A DNA stretch of 64,000 nucleotides from Amyloporia xantha (lineage: Eukaryota; Basidiomycota; Agaricomycetes; Polyporales; Adustoporiaceae), in the NCBI GenBank assembly GCA_036971615.1, contig JAYKKR010000006.1, positions 1,860,001-1,924,000 on the forward strand, given 5' to 3'. The notes beneath the pieces are model-generated. The model ran no database searches, was not told the origin of the DNA, and worked only from the letters and a program-made list of their open reading frames with translations. How positions within the stretch are numbered: position 1 is the stretch's first letter; each line of letters begins with the position of its first letter. Below, in pieces: positions 22,850 to 33,893 of this stretch. Made by a program: the position numbers and the translations under genes.

Positions 22850-25353
22850 ATGACTATCGAAGCTGTACCTCCTGTTGTTGTGGACAAGATTCACTCTCCT
22901 CATGGTCCTGCTACGGGGTCTGCCGTTCCTCCTCCTGGTGTCCCTGCAACCGAAGAGGTAGCCGCAATCATCAAGTTGAAGGGTCCCGCTTCTAAGTGGT
23001 TGACAGAGCACATACCTGCATACCAGACTGTCAAGGGGAAGAAAGGCGATAAAGGTGGCTGGTGTGCGAGCATCGCGGACGAATTCATTGCGCACTTTCG
23101 TCTTGCTAGTGTGCGTCTGGAGGACGGGTCAGTATTCCGTCCGCTGCAAGGACATTCTATCCAGGACCAACCCGCTTCTTTAGAGGCTCTGAAAAATGTG
23201 AGTAAATGGATTTCTAGGGTGCACTCGCAAAGACACTGATTGATGTCGTCGCTCCTAGCGGATAGTCCGTTGGTTCTACAATCATGGCAACGACACGACA
23301 CATACCACGCCGGTCCCACCAGTCCCACCAGCCCCACTACCTGCCACAATTACGGGAGGGAAGAAGCCAAGGAAGGTCACGGCAAAGGGAGTTTTCATCA
23401 GCAGACATCAGCTGGAAATTCGCGCCCTCATGAACGCGAGGCGCTTGAGTGAAGGAGGTGGCACACGCGTGAACCTGCATTATTGGCATCAGGTGACCAA
23501 GGAGATGTGGGATGGTGCACCTGAAAAGGAGGTGGAGGAATGTGAGACACAGGCGAAAAAGCTCAATGAGGAGGGCGACTGAGAGCCAGATGATGCTGAA
23601 ATCTGCAGGTACTATACATCTGATTCAGGCCCTGCTTACGACATCACTGACGTGCTCATGTATAGCAACCAAGATCAGGTTGTCAAGACGCTCCAAACCT
23701 TATTAAGTAGTCTTGCAGGGCGCGGGCGCGGGCAGGTCGGAGAGGTCGTATTTCATTGTCTTTTCGGTGTAAAGGGGATGGGAGGAGCCGTGGGTATTGG
23801 AAGGTATGTGTTGTTCATTTGAATTTCGCGGCTTGGTGTTAAACCAATCATGGCAGTGTTAGTACTGTCCCCAATATGGACACTGCTCGTGCAATCAATG
23901 CAAGTGATTTCGGCTCGTGGCTTTCGCGCTATGCAGAAGTGGTGCTTAATCCGTTCGGTGATTGGGCTGACGAGATTCTTGGAGGTCAGTCCTACCAATC
24001 TACATAATACTTTGCATAGATCTCATGGCGGTTCAGTGCCAGAAACCCGTGATGCATGTCCACAGGTGACTATCAATCCTGATGGTCAACCTATACTACC
24101 CGATGTGGACATGGACGAAACGACCAATAAGGAATTTGCCCGACTATTGAGGGACTATTTCACATTATTATGGGGTATGTGTGGGGCTAAACTCCGTCTG
24201 TGTGTACTCATTAATCTCTCCTATGGTAGCATCCTCATGCCCTCCGGGATTCGAGCGCAAGTCTATCCCATGGGAGGAATTTGTCACAGAGAACACCGAA
24301 CACCTCGTCCCACCGTCACGCATGCCCCTCGGTTTCAAATTGACGATCCCTGAGAAGATGGGCCGTCATGCCCAAACTTTGTACGAGTACATTCTGGCTG
24401 GTCAAGGCGATGTACCGAAGGTTGCAGCTGAAGCCCGATTTGGCTTCACCTTCCTGAATACATCGCTGCATGGCCATTTACAGGAGCAAATCCCCACAGG
24501 AGCGCCGGCGGATGTCGCCCTCGAGAATGTCACGCAACATCAAGTATCGGGCTCCAAGTCCGCGACTAGTGACGACGAGTCTGCCCCAATACCCAGTCCA
24601 TTGAAGCGAACACCGCGCAAACGAGTCATCGTGAGGACGCAACATCAAGTATCGGGCTCCAAGTCCGTGACTAGTGATGACGAGTCTGCCCCAATACCCA
24701 GTCCATTGAAGCGAACACCGCGCAAACGAGTCATCGTGAGGATTGACTCTGACGATAGCGGTGCGGAAAGTGACCATCCGCGCCAGAGCCAATCACAGAA
24801 GCTCCCAATGCTGGCTATCGAATCGGAGACACATTGGCGAAACGGAAGAAGCACAGGTTGCTGAGGAAGCCATGGCGGTCAAGGACACTGAGCACTTAGA
24901 GGTCGAGATGCGCATCCAGGAAACTGTCGATGTGGAGGTCCACGTTGAACAACCGGCCAGCGCAGGGGCCGAACAGACCACAAGGAAATTGAGAAAGCGT
25001 ATCTCTGCAGCGAAAGGAGGAAACGAAGACGATGGACCAGTCCGACCAGTCAAAAGGGTGACAAGGTGCGCGGTTCATCGCGGACTTTATTGCGCAATGT
25101 ACTAATTGGTGGTCACATGAGACAGGAGTGCAGCTGGGTCGTCTGGAGTATCAACACGCAGCGTAACTTCTGGGGTGCAGGCACGCAAGGGCAGGTATGT
25201 GGCCAAGGGTTTGTCACCTTCTGGCGCAATGCTGATTTGGCTGCTGTAGCACACAGAAGAGAACGAGAAGGAAGAAGGCGTAATATTGGGATAGGTACGA
25301 CGTATCATGTCTACACATCATCGCGTTTGCTTATGACCGCCCGCGCAGCGTAG
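22850..25353 (+). pseudogene. Family B unknown nuclear-type protein, copy 1 (in-frame TGA)
   Basis: Last plus-strand gene before the right end of KDZ element A; a relative holds the same place in KDZ-C (59337-62121). The ATG at 22850 opens exon 1 to 23197. Exon 2 starts at 23259 with RIVRWFYNHGND and includes NLHYWHQVTKEMWDG. Later exons have GEVVFHCLFGVKGMGG, ASDFGSWLSRYAEVV and GFERKSIPWEEFVTEN. The C-terminal third is Ser/Asp- and Lys/Arg-rich (SDDESAPIPSPLKRTPRKR), with an exact-length tandem duplication at 24532-24741. A TGA at 23580-23582 interrupts exon 2 between NEEGD and EPDDAEIC while homology runs on, so the copy is probably dead. The 3' exons after about 24860 are uncertain. Function unknown; the composition suggests a nuclear protein. 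Confidence 0.55.
24532..24741 (+). repeat. Two 105 bp tandem units inside family B copy 1
   Basis: Units at 24532-24636 and 24637-24741 differ at only a few bases. Each codes for 35 residues with a Ser/Asp cluster followed by a basic RKR segment, so the duplication doubles a likely phosphorylation site plus nuclear signal. Confidence 0.8.
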
Positions 25354-25371
25354 AGACAATTCAAGTGGTGG

Positions 25372-25707
25372 ATGCGGTGACTAGATTTTATCTTGTCAAT
25401 CGGATAGTTTGGAGTTAGATGGAAATAGGTTAGGATCCGATACTATGGATATAATCCGATTGAGGCAACTACACATATGATTGTGTATGCACCATGTAAT
25501 CTATCCGATATTTTCGAGCATCTGATAAAATCCCAAGTTATTAAGAATCCGATACAATCCAAAGCTCTATTGGACATAATCCTGTGGTCATGATCCAACA
25601 AGCAGCATATGAAGGAGAGTATCGGATTAAATCCTAAGATAGGATCATAATATAAGGACAAATCCTATCCTATCCTACCTGTAGATATAGGTAGTAGGAT
25701 AATCTAT
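25372..25707 (-). repeat. Right terminal repeat region of KDZ element A
   Basis: Dense in ATCCGATA and inverse words (for example 25437-25444 and 25500-25507) and in ATCCTATCCTATCC. It is the inverted counterpart of 13600-13870 and ends where KDZ-B coding sequence begins. Confidence 0.55.
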
Positions 25708-25708
25708 T

Positions 25709-27024
25709 TTACTGATATGCCTGTTGACTGTAAATGTGCACGTTCTCTAGCACCGCCCTCTGCGTGGAGATGACCTCGTCCCAGGACCAGAGCTTTTGGC
25801 GCTGGCTCTTTGCATGACGAACCGCCGTGCGAAACAGCACTGACTTATAACCAATGGTGAGGCAAATCTGATGAAGGGCGTCATTGGCCTGCCCAATGCG
25901 CAAACTCAACTCCTCCGAAGCGATGTCCTCTAAACCGCTGGCCACGACAACATCGTAGCCAAGCTGCGATGGAAGCAAAATGATGGTGCTCTTAGGCTGG
26001 ATTCCAGAATCAATCTCACCGGTGTAAATCTCATCAAGAGGATTGACATCTTCCTCCAGTGCATCCCATTCAGACCCGTCATAAGCCTCTGCGGCGCCAT
26101 CCCCATCGGGCTCGGCCACAAGTGGAATGTACGAAGCGGCTTTGGACTCGAATGTCACTATACGCTTCTGAAGGCGCTGACGGCGCTCCTCCAGTGCAAG
26201 GCGGTCCGCCATCAGCGGATGCCGGCCCATCTTCCGTTTCAGTTGGCTAATGACCAACCTAAGACCTGTTGTGAGCTTGGCACCCGATGTTCAATGACGC
26301 TACCTACTGCAATTCCTGAATCTTCATGCCCGTGGCTATCCATGCAGCTACGCCCTGATGGCAATGTTGCGATGTTTCCGTTTGCATTAGTTGAAGTTGA
26401 ATCTGCATCCGGGTGGGTGCTGCGCCACATCATTAATCATGGCCGTACCCTATAGTGTGCACTCTCACCCTTTCTCATCTGCACGTCAAAGACATCCATC
26501 GCGCTGATTTTAGCGTCACGCGTGGCGAGCACCTCGCCCTCAGCGGCTCGCCACTCTCCTAGTTGCTCCTCCGTGCTCGATCTCTCAATGAACTCCAACA
26601 CATCCCCGCTCTCTGTGGTGCCGGCTTTGGCCTTTCGCCATTTCCTAACAAGGGTGTTCGCTGTTGAAACCACAGTCAATCAACCTCTCCACCAATGTCA
26701 AGGTTGGCCCACCCATCCCAGTCAACTTCTTCCAGTTGGAATCATTCATGTGATCGTCAATGACTTCCTTTCTATGTGCTGTGGTCATGCCGCGTGTGCT
26801 ACCCGAAATGAGATTCAACGGCGCCCAAAGGGTTTCAATCACTTCGCCATCAATCTGACCAGCACCGGGAATGAAGTTGGGTGAGTAGCGAGGAAAGCAT
26901 GTGTCTTGATGGCCGTGGACATGAAACAGGCCTATTCCGCGCCGTATCTCCACGTTCGGCGGCATGTGCAAATACTCACTCTCCCCAAACCGCTTCATGA
27001 GATTGATGCCGTATTGACACATGA
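25709..27024 (-). pseudogene. KDZ transposase B, C-terminal segment of a split gene
   Basis: Continues, on the minus strand, the coding sequence cut by the chromovirus. It starts within the catalytic block (CQYGINLMKRFGE), then IGLFHVHGHQDTCF, GEVIETLWAPLNLIS (catalytic Glu) and STRGMTTAHRKEVIDD, then a helical tail ending VHIYSQQAYQ. At 25709 the frame stops abruptly at the boundary of KDZ element A; the far C-terminal tail seen in KDZ-A and KDZ-C is missing. Introns near 26437 and 26270 are inferred from frame changes. Together with 33894-34610 and 37351-38594 this makes one gene interrupted three times. Confidence 0.75.
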
Positions 27025-27590
27025 TGTCACGAGTTGACATCGAGCGTTTCTTCCTTTCTATATACGGACGATTTTCTCCTTTTACTCATCGTTATTTTCC
27101 CTCTTATTCGAACGGCCATTCTACTGTACACATCGCAAGCTCCTTGTTCATGGACTTAGACACGTCGACCATTACAGGTCACATGTTCCCTTCCCACGGA
27201 CTCCGTCCCGCCTTCCCTTTACGAACGTTTACTTAAGCACGGTGCCGGCCGACCTCGGGCCCCGCCGGGCTCCGCTCACGACATCACTTATGACTCATAG
27301 CCTGCTTACTCAGGCTGCGCACAGACCACCTGCGCACGGACCATGTAGATAGCCTGCCCTGAACTCTTGTAGTATATAAGTAGTACGCCTCTGCCTGGGG
27401 ACTTTAGTTTCGACCTCTTGTCCCTAGGTAAGCCAAGCTTGCCTGTACATACTTACCATCACTTACATTTATTTAACTTGTCCCTAGCCTTAGACTTGAG
27501 CATAGCTCGTCATCGCTTCGATAAGACCTAGTCGAACGCCCTCGGCCTTAGGTTTGTTCTTCCCCTGTCGCTTGACTCTAAGTTGCGACA
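27025..27590 (+). repeat. 5' LTR of the chromovirus
   Basis: Begins TGTCACGAG and ends GCGACA. A TATA box (TATATAAG, 27373-27380) sits in the U3 part. Compared with the 3' LTR it has C at 27263 and T at 27584. Confidence 0.92.
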
Positions 27591-27965
27591 TTAGGTCGAA
27601 ACTCCCCATCGCCGCCGGCGTTCACATTTTCCAACAATCCCTTTCCATAGGTTGGGTGGTGCGCACCCCTACTATACTTCGATTACCGTTACGATACAAA
27701 GTCGGGAACTCGGTGCTCGTGACGCCATCCCCCGCACGTAGACACATCGCCACCTCATAGTGGAACGAGCTTTCAGAGACTGCACTTCAGTGGGCGTCTC
27801 TTGTTGGGTTGACCAACGCGTGGTCTAGATTCCTGCAGCGAAATAATCAAAGGCTGTATTGGGTCCCACGTGAATTGCGAACCACTCGGGGTTCTCTCGG
27901 GCGCCGTAGATACGTAGTCAAACGGTCTTTTTTACGTACGCGCACCTCCCCTTCCTCCATCCATC

Positions 27966-29474
27966 GTGGCAGAAGAACTCCACTGTCACGGACTCGTTCA
28001 CGCCTTCGACACCCAGGACCAAACCGACTGCTACTTCGAGGAAAATAACTGGTTCGACTGTCCCCAACAACCGTGTCCAAATCGAACCCCACGCTCCATC
28101 ACCGAGCCTTCCCCGAATAATCGATTTGTTCCTATCCGACGTGTCCAACACCCCGGAGGACCAAGGAGCGAGCACGCTTCACTCTCACGTCACGTCACTC
28201 CCATCCCCTCTCGACCTGCCACCCCTGGCTCATCTATTCCTCGACCTAGCGGCAGCGTTAGCCGCAGCCAAAGTCAAGAAGGAGGAGTCTCCCATCTCCC
28301 TACTCCCCCTGTCTCGCGAGCGAATCCACCTGCGGGAAGTCAAGAAGGAGGCGCGCAGTCCGAGTCTACGCGACCGACACCCCCTCCGACAGTCCCTGTC
28401 GTACCTCAGCCTGTCACCTCCGCCCCGTCGTCGGCGCCGCGTGGCCGTCAAACCACCCGTCCTACCCCGTGTCACACGACCGCTTCACAGCAACAGCCAC
28501 CGCCTCCGCCCTCGCAGCAAACTACGACCTCCCGTGCGACGGTAATGGCTGTAGACAAAGGCATTGCGAAGCTTCTCCTTCCCCAACGCTACGATGGCAA
28601 GAGCGTTGTGGAATGTAAACGGTACCTCGCCCAACTCTCGGAGTATCTCGACTACAATACGGATCTAGCTTCCGTCAAGCTACAGGTCCAGGTCGCGATC
28701 AGCCTTCTCGACGGAAAAGCCCGCGAATGGGGCACCCCCTTCCTGGCGGACTACGTAGCTGGCCGAACTCCTTTCGCCACACGTAAGGCCTTCACTGACG
28801 CCTTCACCGCTCGTTTCGGACATCTCGACGATGCAGCCGCGGCACAAGTCGAGCTCACCAAAATCTGCGCTCGTAACTTGCGCGACTCGAGAACTGCCGC
28901 ACAGTTCTCCGCTCAATTCAAGGGTCCGGCAGACCGTTCTGGCTACGGGAAGCTAGAACTCCGTGACAAGTACCTCAGCGGCATCCCCTCGTGCATCTAC
29001 TGCAAAATCGAGCTCGAGCCCTTCGACGACTGGGTTAGCGCAGAAAAAAGAGTCCTCGCCGTAGAACAGATCCTCGACATAAGCCGTGCACGCCGTCTGG
29101 ATCTTAATATGTTCGCTCGTGGTGGGGCTCGCACGTCACACGGTCGCCAACAGACCGCCGCTTCCTCTACTATCGCGGCTGTTGGTGATGGAAAATTCAA
29201 CGGCTCCTGTTACGGTTGCGGGAAGCCGGGGTATCGTCGGAAGGACTGTCCTACTTGCAAGGACAAACCTTATACTCCGCGCCAGGGTGTGCAAGCTACG
29301 GTTGCTGCAAGCGCAGCAATGCCAAGCGCTCAGCCCGAGCAGGCACAAGTTTTGCAGCAGACGCCGGGAGATCTCTCGGCTATGTTAGCGTCTGTGTCTG
29401 CGTTGGCCAATGAGGTGAAGTCCATGCGGGAGGAACTGGGGCAGTATTGCGCGATGAAGGAGGAGCATTTTTGA
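27966..29474 (+). CDS. gag: Chromovirus Gag-like protein
   Basis: Structural protein of the retroelement. The frame is open from 27918 but the first ATG is at 28545 (MAVDKGIAKLLLPQRYDGK), so either translation starts there (309 residues) or the Pro/Ser-rich upstream part begins at a non-ATG codon. The capsid-like region covers about 28560-29060. A zinc knuckle at about 29208-29250 reads CYGCGKPGYRRKDC: the spacing is CX2CX4-X4C but the usual His is Tyr. Pol lies in the -1 frame and overlaps by about 60 nt (29414-29474). I see no classical slippery heptamer in the overlap. The product should assemble the particle and bind element RNA. Confidence 0.75.
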   Translation: MAEELHCHGLVHAFDTQDQTDCYFEENNWFDCPQQPCPNRTPRSITEPSPNNRFVPIRRVQHPGGPRSEHASLSRHVTPIPSRPATPGSSIPRPSGSVSRSQSQEGGVSHLPTPPVSRANPPAGSQEGGAQSESTRPTPPPTVPVVPQPVTSAPSSAPRGRQTTRPTPCHTTASQQQPPPPPSQQTTTSRATVMAVDKGIAKLLLPQRYDGKSVVECKRYLAQLSEYLDYNTDLASVKLQVQVAISLLDGKAREWGTPFLADYVAGRTPFATRKAFTDAFTARFGHLDDAAAAQVELTKICARNLRDSRTAAQFSAQFKGPADRSGYGKLELRDKYLSGIPSCIYCKIELEPFDDWVSAEKRVLAVEQILDISRARRLDLNMFARGGARTSHGRQQTAASSTIAAVGDGKFNGSCYGCGKPGYRRKDCPTCKDKPYTPRQGVQATVAASAAMPSAQPEQAQVLQQTPGDLSAMLASVSALANEVKSMREELGQYCAMKEEHF

Positions 29475-32400
29475 TTCGGTCCACGCTTGCTGCCGCGCGC
29501 GCTGGACCCGTTACGAATCGATTTTCTGTACTACAAGCTGCAAATGTTTATGAAATAGATCACGGTTCTCAACATTTTCACATTCCGATACAGTTAATTG
29601 GCGAAAGACGGCAGAAAGAGGTAATTGCCATGGTGGACAGCGGTGCCACCACAAAATTTATCCATAAATGATTCATCCAAGAGAACAACGTACGAACACG
29701 GAAGTTGGGGCGCCCCATTCCGCTATACAACATCGATGGATCGCTCAACAAAAATGGAAGCATCACGGACGTAGCCGTGCTACAAATGCAGATAGGAGAC
29801 CATATCGAGAAGATGGTATTTACGGTAACAGACATCGGGCCGGAAGACGTCATAATCGGGCTTGATTGGCTTCGCGAGCATAACCCTGATATTGATTGGG
29901 AGAGTGGCTCGTTCAAACTGGATAGGTGCCCTGAAGCGTGTCAAGCCCGAAAGGTTGGCCAGACGGAACAAGCAGCGTCTACGCGTGATACGGGGGACAG
30001 GCCCACAGCGCAGAAACGTTTGCGGAAAGCCAAATGGTCAACCAAGGGTAAGGTACGTAGTAAGGTATCACCTGAGGAGGAATCAGAGTTGGATCCGACG
30101 GTCGAATGGAACGAAGACGACCTTCTTGAAGCCTGGGAGCGTGGTGTCAACCTCCCTGGTGCTCCACAACTATATGTCGCAGCAGAACATACCTATTCAC
30201 AAGTCCTTGCTGAAGAGGAGTACAAGAAACGAGAAGTCAGAAGCGTCGAGGAAATGGTACCGGAAAAGTTTCATGAGTTCTTGAAGGTCTTCTCCAAAGA
30301 AGCCTCGGAACGACTTCTGGAGCATAAGCCTTATGATCATGCTATAGAGCTGATTCCTGACGCAAAAACGTTCCATTCGAGGGTATACCCACTATCGCAC
30401 AACGAACAAGGCGAGTTAGACAAGTTCCTTAAGGAGCAACTAGCCAAAGGTTATATACGGGAATCGAAGTCGCCCATATCCTCTCCCTTCTTCTTCATCA
30501 AAAAGAAGGATGGATCACTTCGACCCGTACAGGACTACCGACGGCTTAATGAGATCACGGTCAAAAATCGCTACCCACTGCCCTTGATCTCGGAACTTGT
30601 CGACAAACTCAAAGGCGCCTTGATCTTTACCAAGTTTGACATCCGATGGGGGTATAATAACGTACGGATCAAACTCGGAGACGAATGGAAGGCTGCGTTT
30701 GTAACTAATCGAGGGTTGTACGAACCATCGGTTATGTTCTTCGGTCTCACCAATTCTCCTGCGACCTTCCAAGCAATGATGAATGACATCTTCGGAGATC
30801 TCATTGCAGAAGGAAAACTCACGGTCTACCTCGACGACATTCTCATCTTCTCCACGGATAAGCTGGAGCATGAGAAAGTTACCCGTGAAGTATTACGTCG
30901 CCTTCAGAAAAATGATCTCTTTCTGAAACCGGAGAAGTGCGAGTGGGACGTTCCTAGAACAGACTACTTAGGCATGATTGTAGGGAATGGTGAAGTGGCG
31001 ATGGATCCTGCAAAGATCCGCGGAGTCATGGAGTGGCCCACCCCTCGGAATGTTAAAGACATCCAAAAGTTCCGAGGGTTTGCCAACTTCTATCGTCGCT
31101 TCATCAAGGATTTTGCAAAGATCACGCAACCCCTTGATCGCCTAACTGGGAACGTGCCCTGGCAGTGGGGCGAGGAAGAGCAGTCCGCATTTGAGGAGCT
31201 GAAACGCTGCTTTAGCACCACACCTGTCTTAGCACTGTATGACCAAAACCAGGAAACGCGGCTAGAGGTGGATGCCTCTGGGTACGCAACCGGTGGCGTA
31301 CTTTCGCAAAAGCAGGAGGATGGCAAGTGGCATCCGGTGGCTTACCGATCTCGGGGTATGGATTCTGCCCAGCGTAATTACGAGATCTACGACAAGGAGA
31401 TGTTAGCGATAATCAAAGCCTTGGAGGACTGGCGTCACTACCTCGAGGGTTGCCCTAACACGTTCGAGATCCTTTCGGATCATAAGAACCTCGAGTATTG
31501 GCGCACGGCTCAGCATCTCACGCGACGACAAGCGAGATGGGCTCTGTACCTGTCCCGCTTCGATTTCACTATCACTCACAAGTCGGGCAAGTCGAATGGA
31601 AAGGCTGACACCTTGTCTCGTCGCCCGGACCTCCAAGTTGGAGATGACGATGACAACGTGGATCAGATTGTCCTGAAACCGGAACAGTTCCGCATTTCCT
31701 CCACGCAGCGCGGGCATGCAGCAGTTGTGGCAGATCGATCGCTGCTGAAGCGTATTCGAGAATGTTCGGACAAGGATCGGGAGGTGGCGGACGCCCTAGA
31801 AAAGATTCAGAATCTAGGCCCACCCCGGCTCCAGCGCGACTTCACTGAGTGGAACGCCGAGCAAGGGCTTCTGCTATTTAGAGGGTGCGTTTACGTCCCG
31901 AAAAATGCAGAGCTTCGGCGGGATATTGTCAGAATCCACCACGACGCACCTGCAGCCGGTCATCCGGGTCGGGCCAAGACCCTCGAGTTGGTGTCACGAA
32001 ACTATTGGTGGCCGGGAATGTCCAAGTTCGTCAATGAGTACGTAAGCACCTGCGACACGTGCAACCGTACCAAGACATTCCCCGCTAAACCACAGGGGCC
32101 ACTCAAACCGAATGAGATTCCAAAGCGCCCTTGGCAGGTTATTACCACCGACATGATCGTGGGTCTCCCCAAGTCCGATGGGTTCGATTCAATCCTGGTC
32201 ACTGCAGATCGCTTCACCAAGATGGTACACTTCTCGGCATGTCACGAGACTCTGACTGCTGAGGGTGCTGCGGACCTTTATATACGCGATGTCTTTTCAC
32301 ATCATGGAGCCCCGGCCAAGGTCATATCAGACCGGGGTCCCCAATTCGCGTCAAAGTATCTGCATGCGATCTACAAAGGGATGAATATCGAACCAGCCAT

Positions 32401-33316
32401 GTCGACTGCCTTTCACCCTCAGACAGACGGGCAGACGGAGCGGTGGAATCAGGAGATCGAGCAGTATCTTAGGGCTTATGTCAGCCATCGCCAGGATGAT
32501 TGGGCGAAGCAGTTGCCTTTTGCAGAGTTTGCACTGAACAATCGAGTTCACTCTGCAACTGGTTATTCCCCTTTCTTCTTGAACCAGGCGTATAACCCCG
32601 ATCTTCAAATCCGCTTGAACCCCATGTCGAAGGTGCCCGCTGCGGAAGACAGGTTGAAGTTGTTGCAGGAAGTACGGGATGACATGCGCGCTGCGCTGGA
32701 GCTGTCTGCTGAGCGTATGAAAACGTACTACGATAAGCATGTGCAGGAGGCACCGGTGTTCGAACCAGGTGACAAAGTGTGGCTGGATGCTCGTAATCTG
32801 AAGCTGAAACAGCCGAGCAAGAAGCTAAGTCCCAAACGCCTTGGTCCCTTCCCTGTCACACGGAAGATCGGTGATTTAGACTACGAACTGAAGTTGCCCA
32901 AGTCGGTGCCAGTTCATCCGGTCTTCCACGTCTCCTTGCTCAGCAAGCATTCACGTAGTGAAATCCCGGGTCAAGAACCAGACGAACCGCCACCTATTGA
33001 GGTCGAAGGCGAAGACGAGTACGAAGTTGAGCGAATCAAAGATTCACGTATATTCCGCCGCCAGCTTCAGTACCTTGTCAAATGGAAAGGATACGATGAG
33101 TCCCATACGTCTTGGGAACCAGCGCGTAACGTAGCAAACGCAAAGGAACTCATCGAGATCTTCCATCGTAGACACCCTAGTGCGCCTCGTCGACTCAATG
33201 CCGCTGTCTTTGCTGGCTTGCAGTTTCGTCCACTTCCTGAAGCACTAACCGAAGCACGTTGCCGTTCTGGTTGGGAGATGGGGAAAGGAAGCGCGCATGA
33301 GGTCATGCGGCGTTAG
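29414..33316 (+). pseudogene. pol: Chromovirus Pol polyprotein with an in-frame TGA in the protease
   Basis: Order of domains: aspartic protease with VDSGATTKFIHK (about 29630-29668), reverse transcriptase with YLDDILIFS (about 30827-30853), RNase H with LEVDASGYATGGVLS (about 31265), integrase zinc finger (HHD, HPG, CDTCNRTK at 31940-32070), the integrase triad (TTDMIVG, VISDRGPQFAS, QTERWNQEIEQ) and a C-terminal chromodomain (EVERIKDSRIF then YLVKWKGYDESHTSWEP, about 33020-33120). The chromodomain should steer integration to modified histone tails. A TGA at 29669-29671 cuts the frame just after the protease motif; the rest is open to 33316. It fits a CGA to TGA change. Read-through is possible but unlikely inside a protease fold. 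A polypurine tract (GGAGGGGGG, near 33317) precedes the 3' LTR. Confidence 0.9.
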
Positions 33317-33327
33317 GAGGGGGGTAC

Positions 33328-33893
33328 TGTCACGAGTTGACATCGAGCGTTTCTTCCTTTCTATATACGGACGATTTTCTCCTTTTACTCATCGTTATTT
33401 TCCCTCTTATTCGAACGGCCATTCTACTGTACACATCGCAAGCTCCTTGTTCATGGACTTAGACACGTCGACCATTACAGGTCACATGTTCCCTTCCCAC
33501 GGACTCCGTCCCGCCTTCCCTTTACGAACGTTTACTTAAGCACGGTGCCGGCCGACCTCGGGCCCTGCCGGGCTCCGCTCACGACATCACTTATGACTCA
33601 TAGCCTGCTTACTCAGGCTGCGCACAGACCACCTGCGCACGGACCATGTAGATAGCCTGCCCTGAACTCTTGTAGTATATAAGTAGTACGCCTCTGCCTG
33701 GGGACTTTAGTTTCGACCTCTTGTCCCTAGGTAAGCCAAGCTTGCCTGTACATACTTACCATCACTTACATTTATTTAACTTGTCCCTAGCCTTAGACTT
33801 GAGCATAGCTCGTCATCGCTTCGATAAGACCTAGTCGAACGCCCTCGGCCTTAGGTTTGTTCTTCCCCTGTCGCTTGACTCTAAGTCGCGACA
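33328..33893 (+). repeat. 3' LTR of the chromovirus
   Basis: Same length as the 5' LTR, 566 bp, with T at 33566 and C at 33887 where the 5' copy has C and T. Both sites are followed by G. Confidence 0.92.

Larger units (their letters stand above)
13600..25707. mobile_element. KDZ element A with passenger genes
   Basis: A 12.1 kb unit bounded by two regions rich in ATCCGATA, TATCGGAT and GGATTAATCC words in inverted arrangement (13600-13870 and 25372-25707). Blocks align when one is inverted: GATTTCTATCCGATAC at the left against GATTTAATCCGATAC at the right. Between them are the transposase and family A copy 2 on the minus strand and two plus-strand genes, with a divergent promoter region in the middle. 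The right boundary directly abuts interrupted KDZ-B coding sequence. I could not define a clean target duplication. Confidence 0.6.
27025..33893 (+). mobile_element. Complete chromodomain Ty3/gypsy retrotransposon (chromovirus)
   Basis: A 6869 bp element with two 566 bp LTRs flanked by the 5 bp target duplication CATGA (27020-27024 and 33894-33898). It is inserted in the KDZ-B catalytic block between the codons for YDIM and CQYG. It carries gag then pol with protease, reverse transcriptase, RNase H, integrase and chromodomain. The LTRs differ at only two sites, so the insertion is recent. One nonsense codon in the protease region probably disables it. Confidence 0.92.

Noticed and set aside
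29414..29474. Programmed -1 frameshift site between gag and pol
   Set aside because: The overlap and frame relation fit, but no X-XXY-YYZ heptamer lies in the overlap, so I mention the geometry only.
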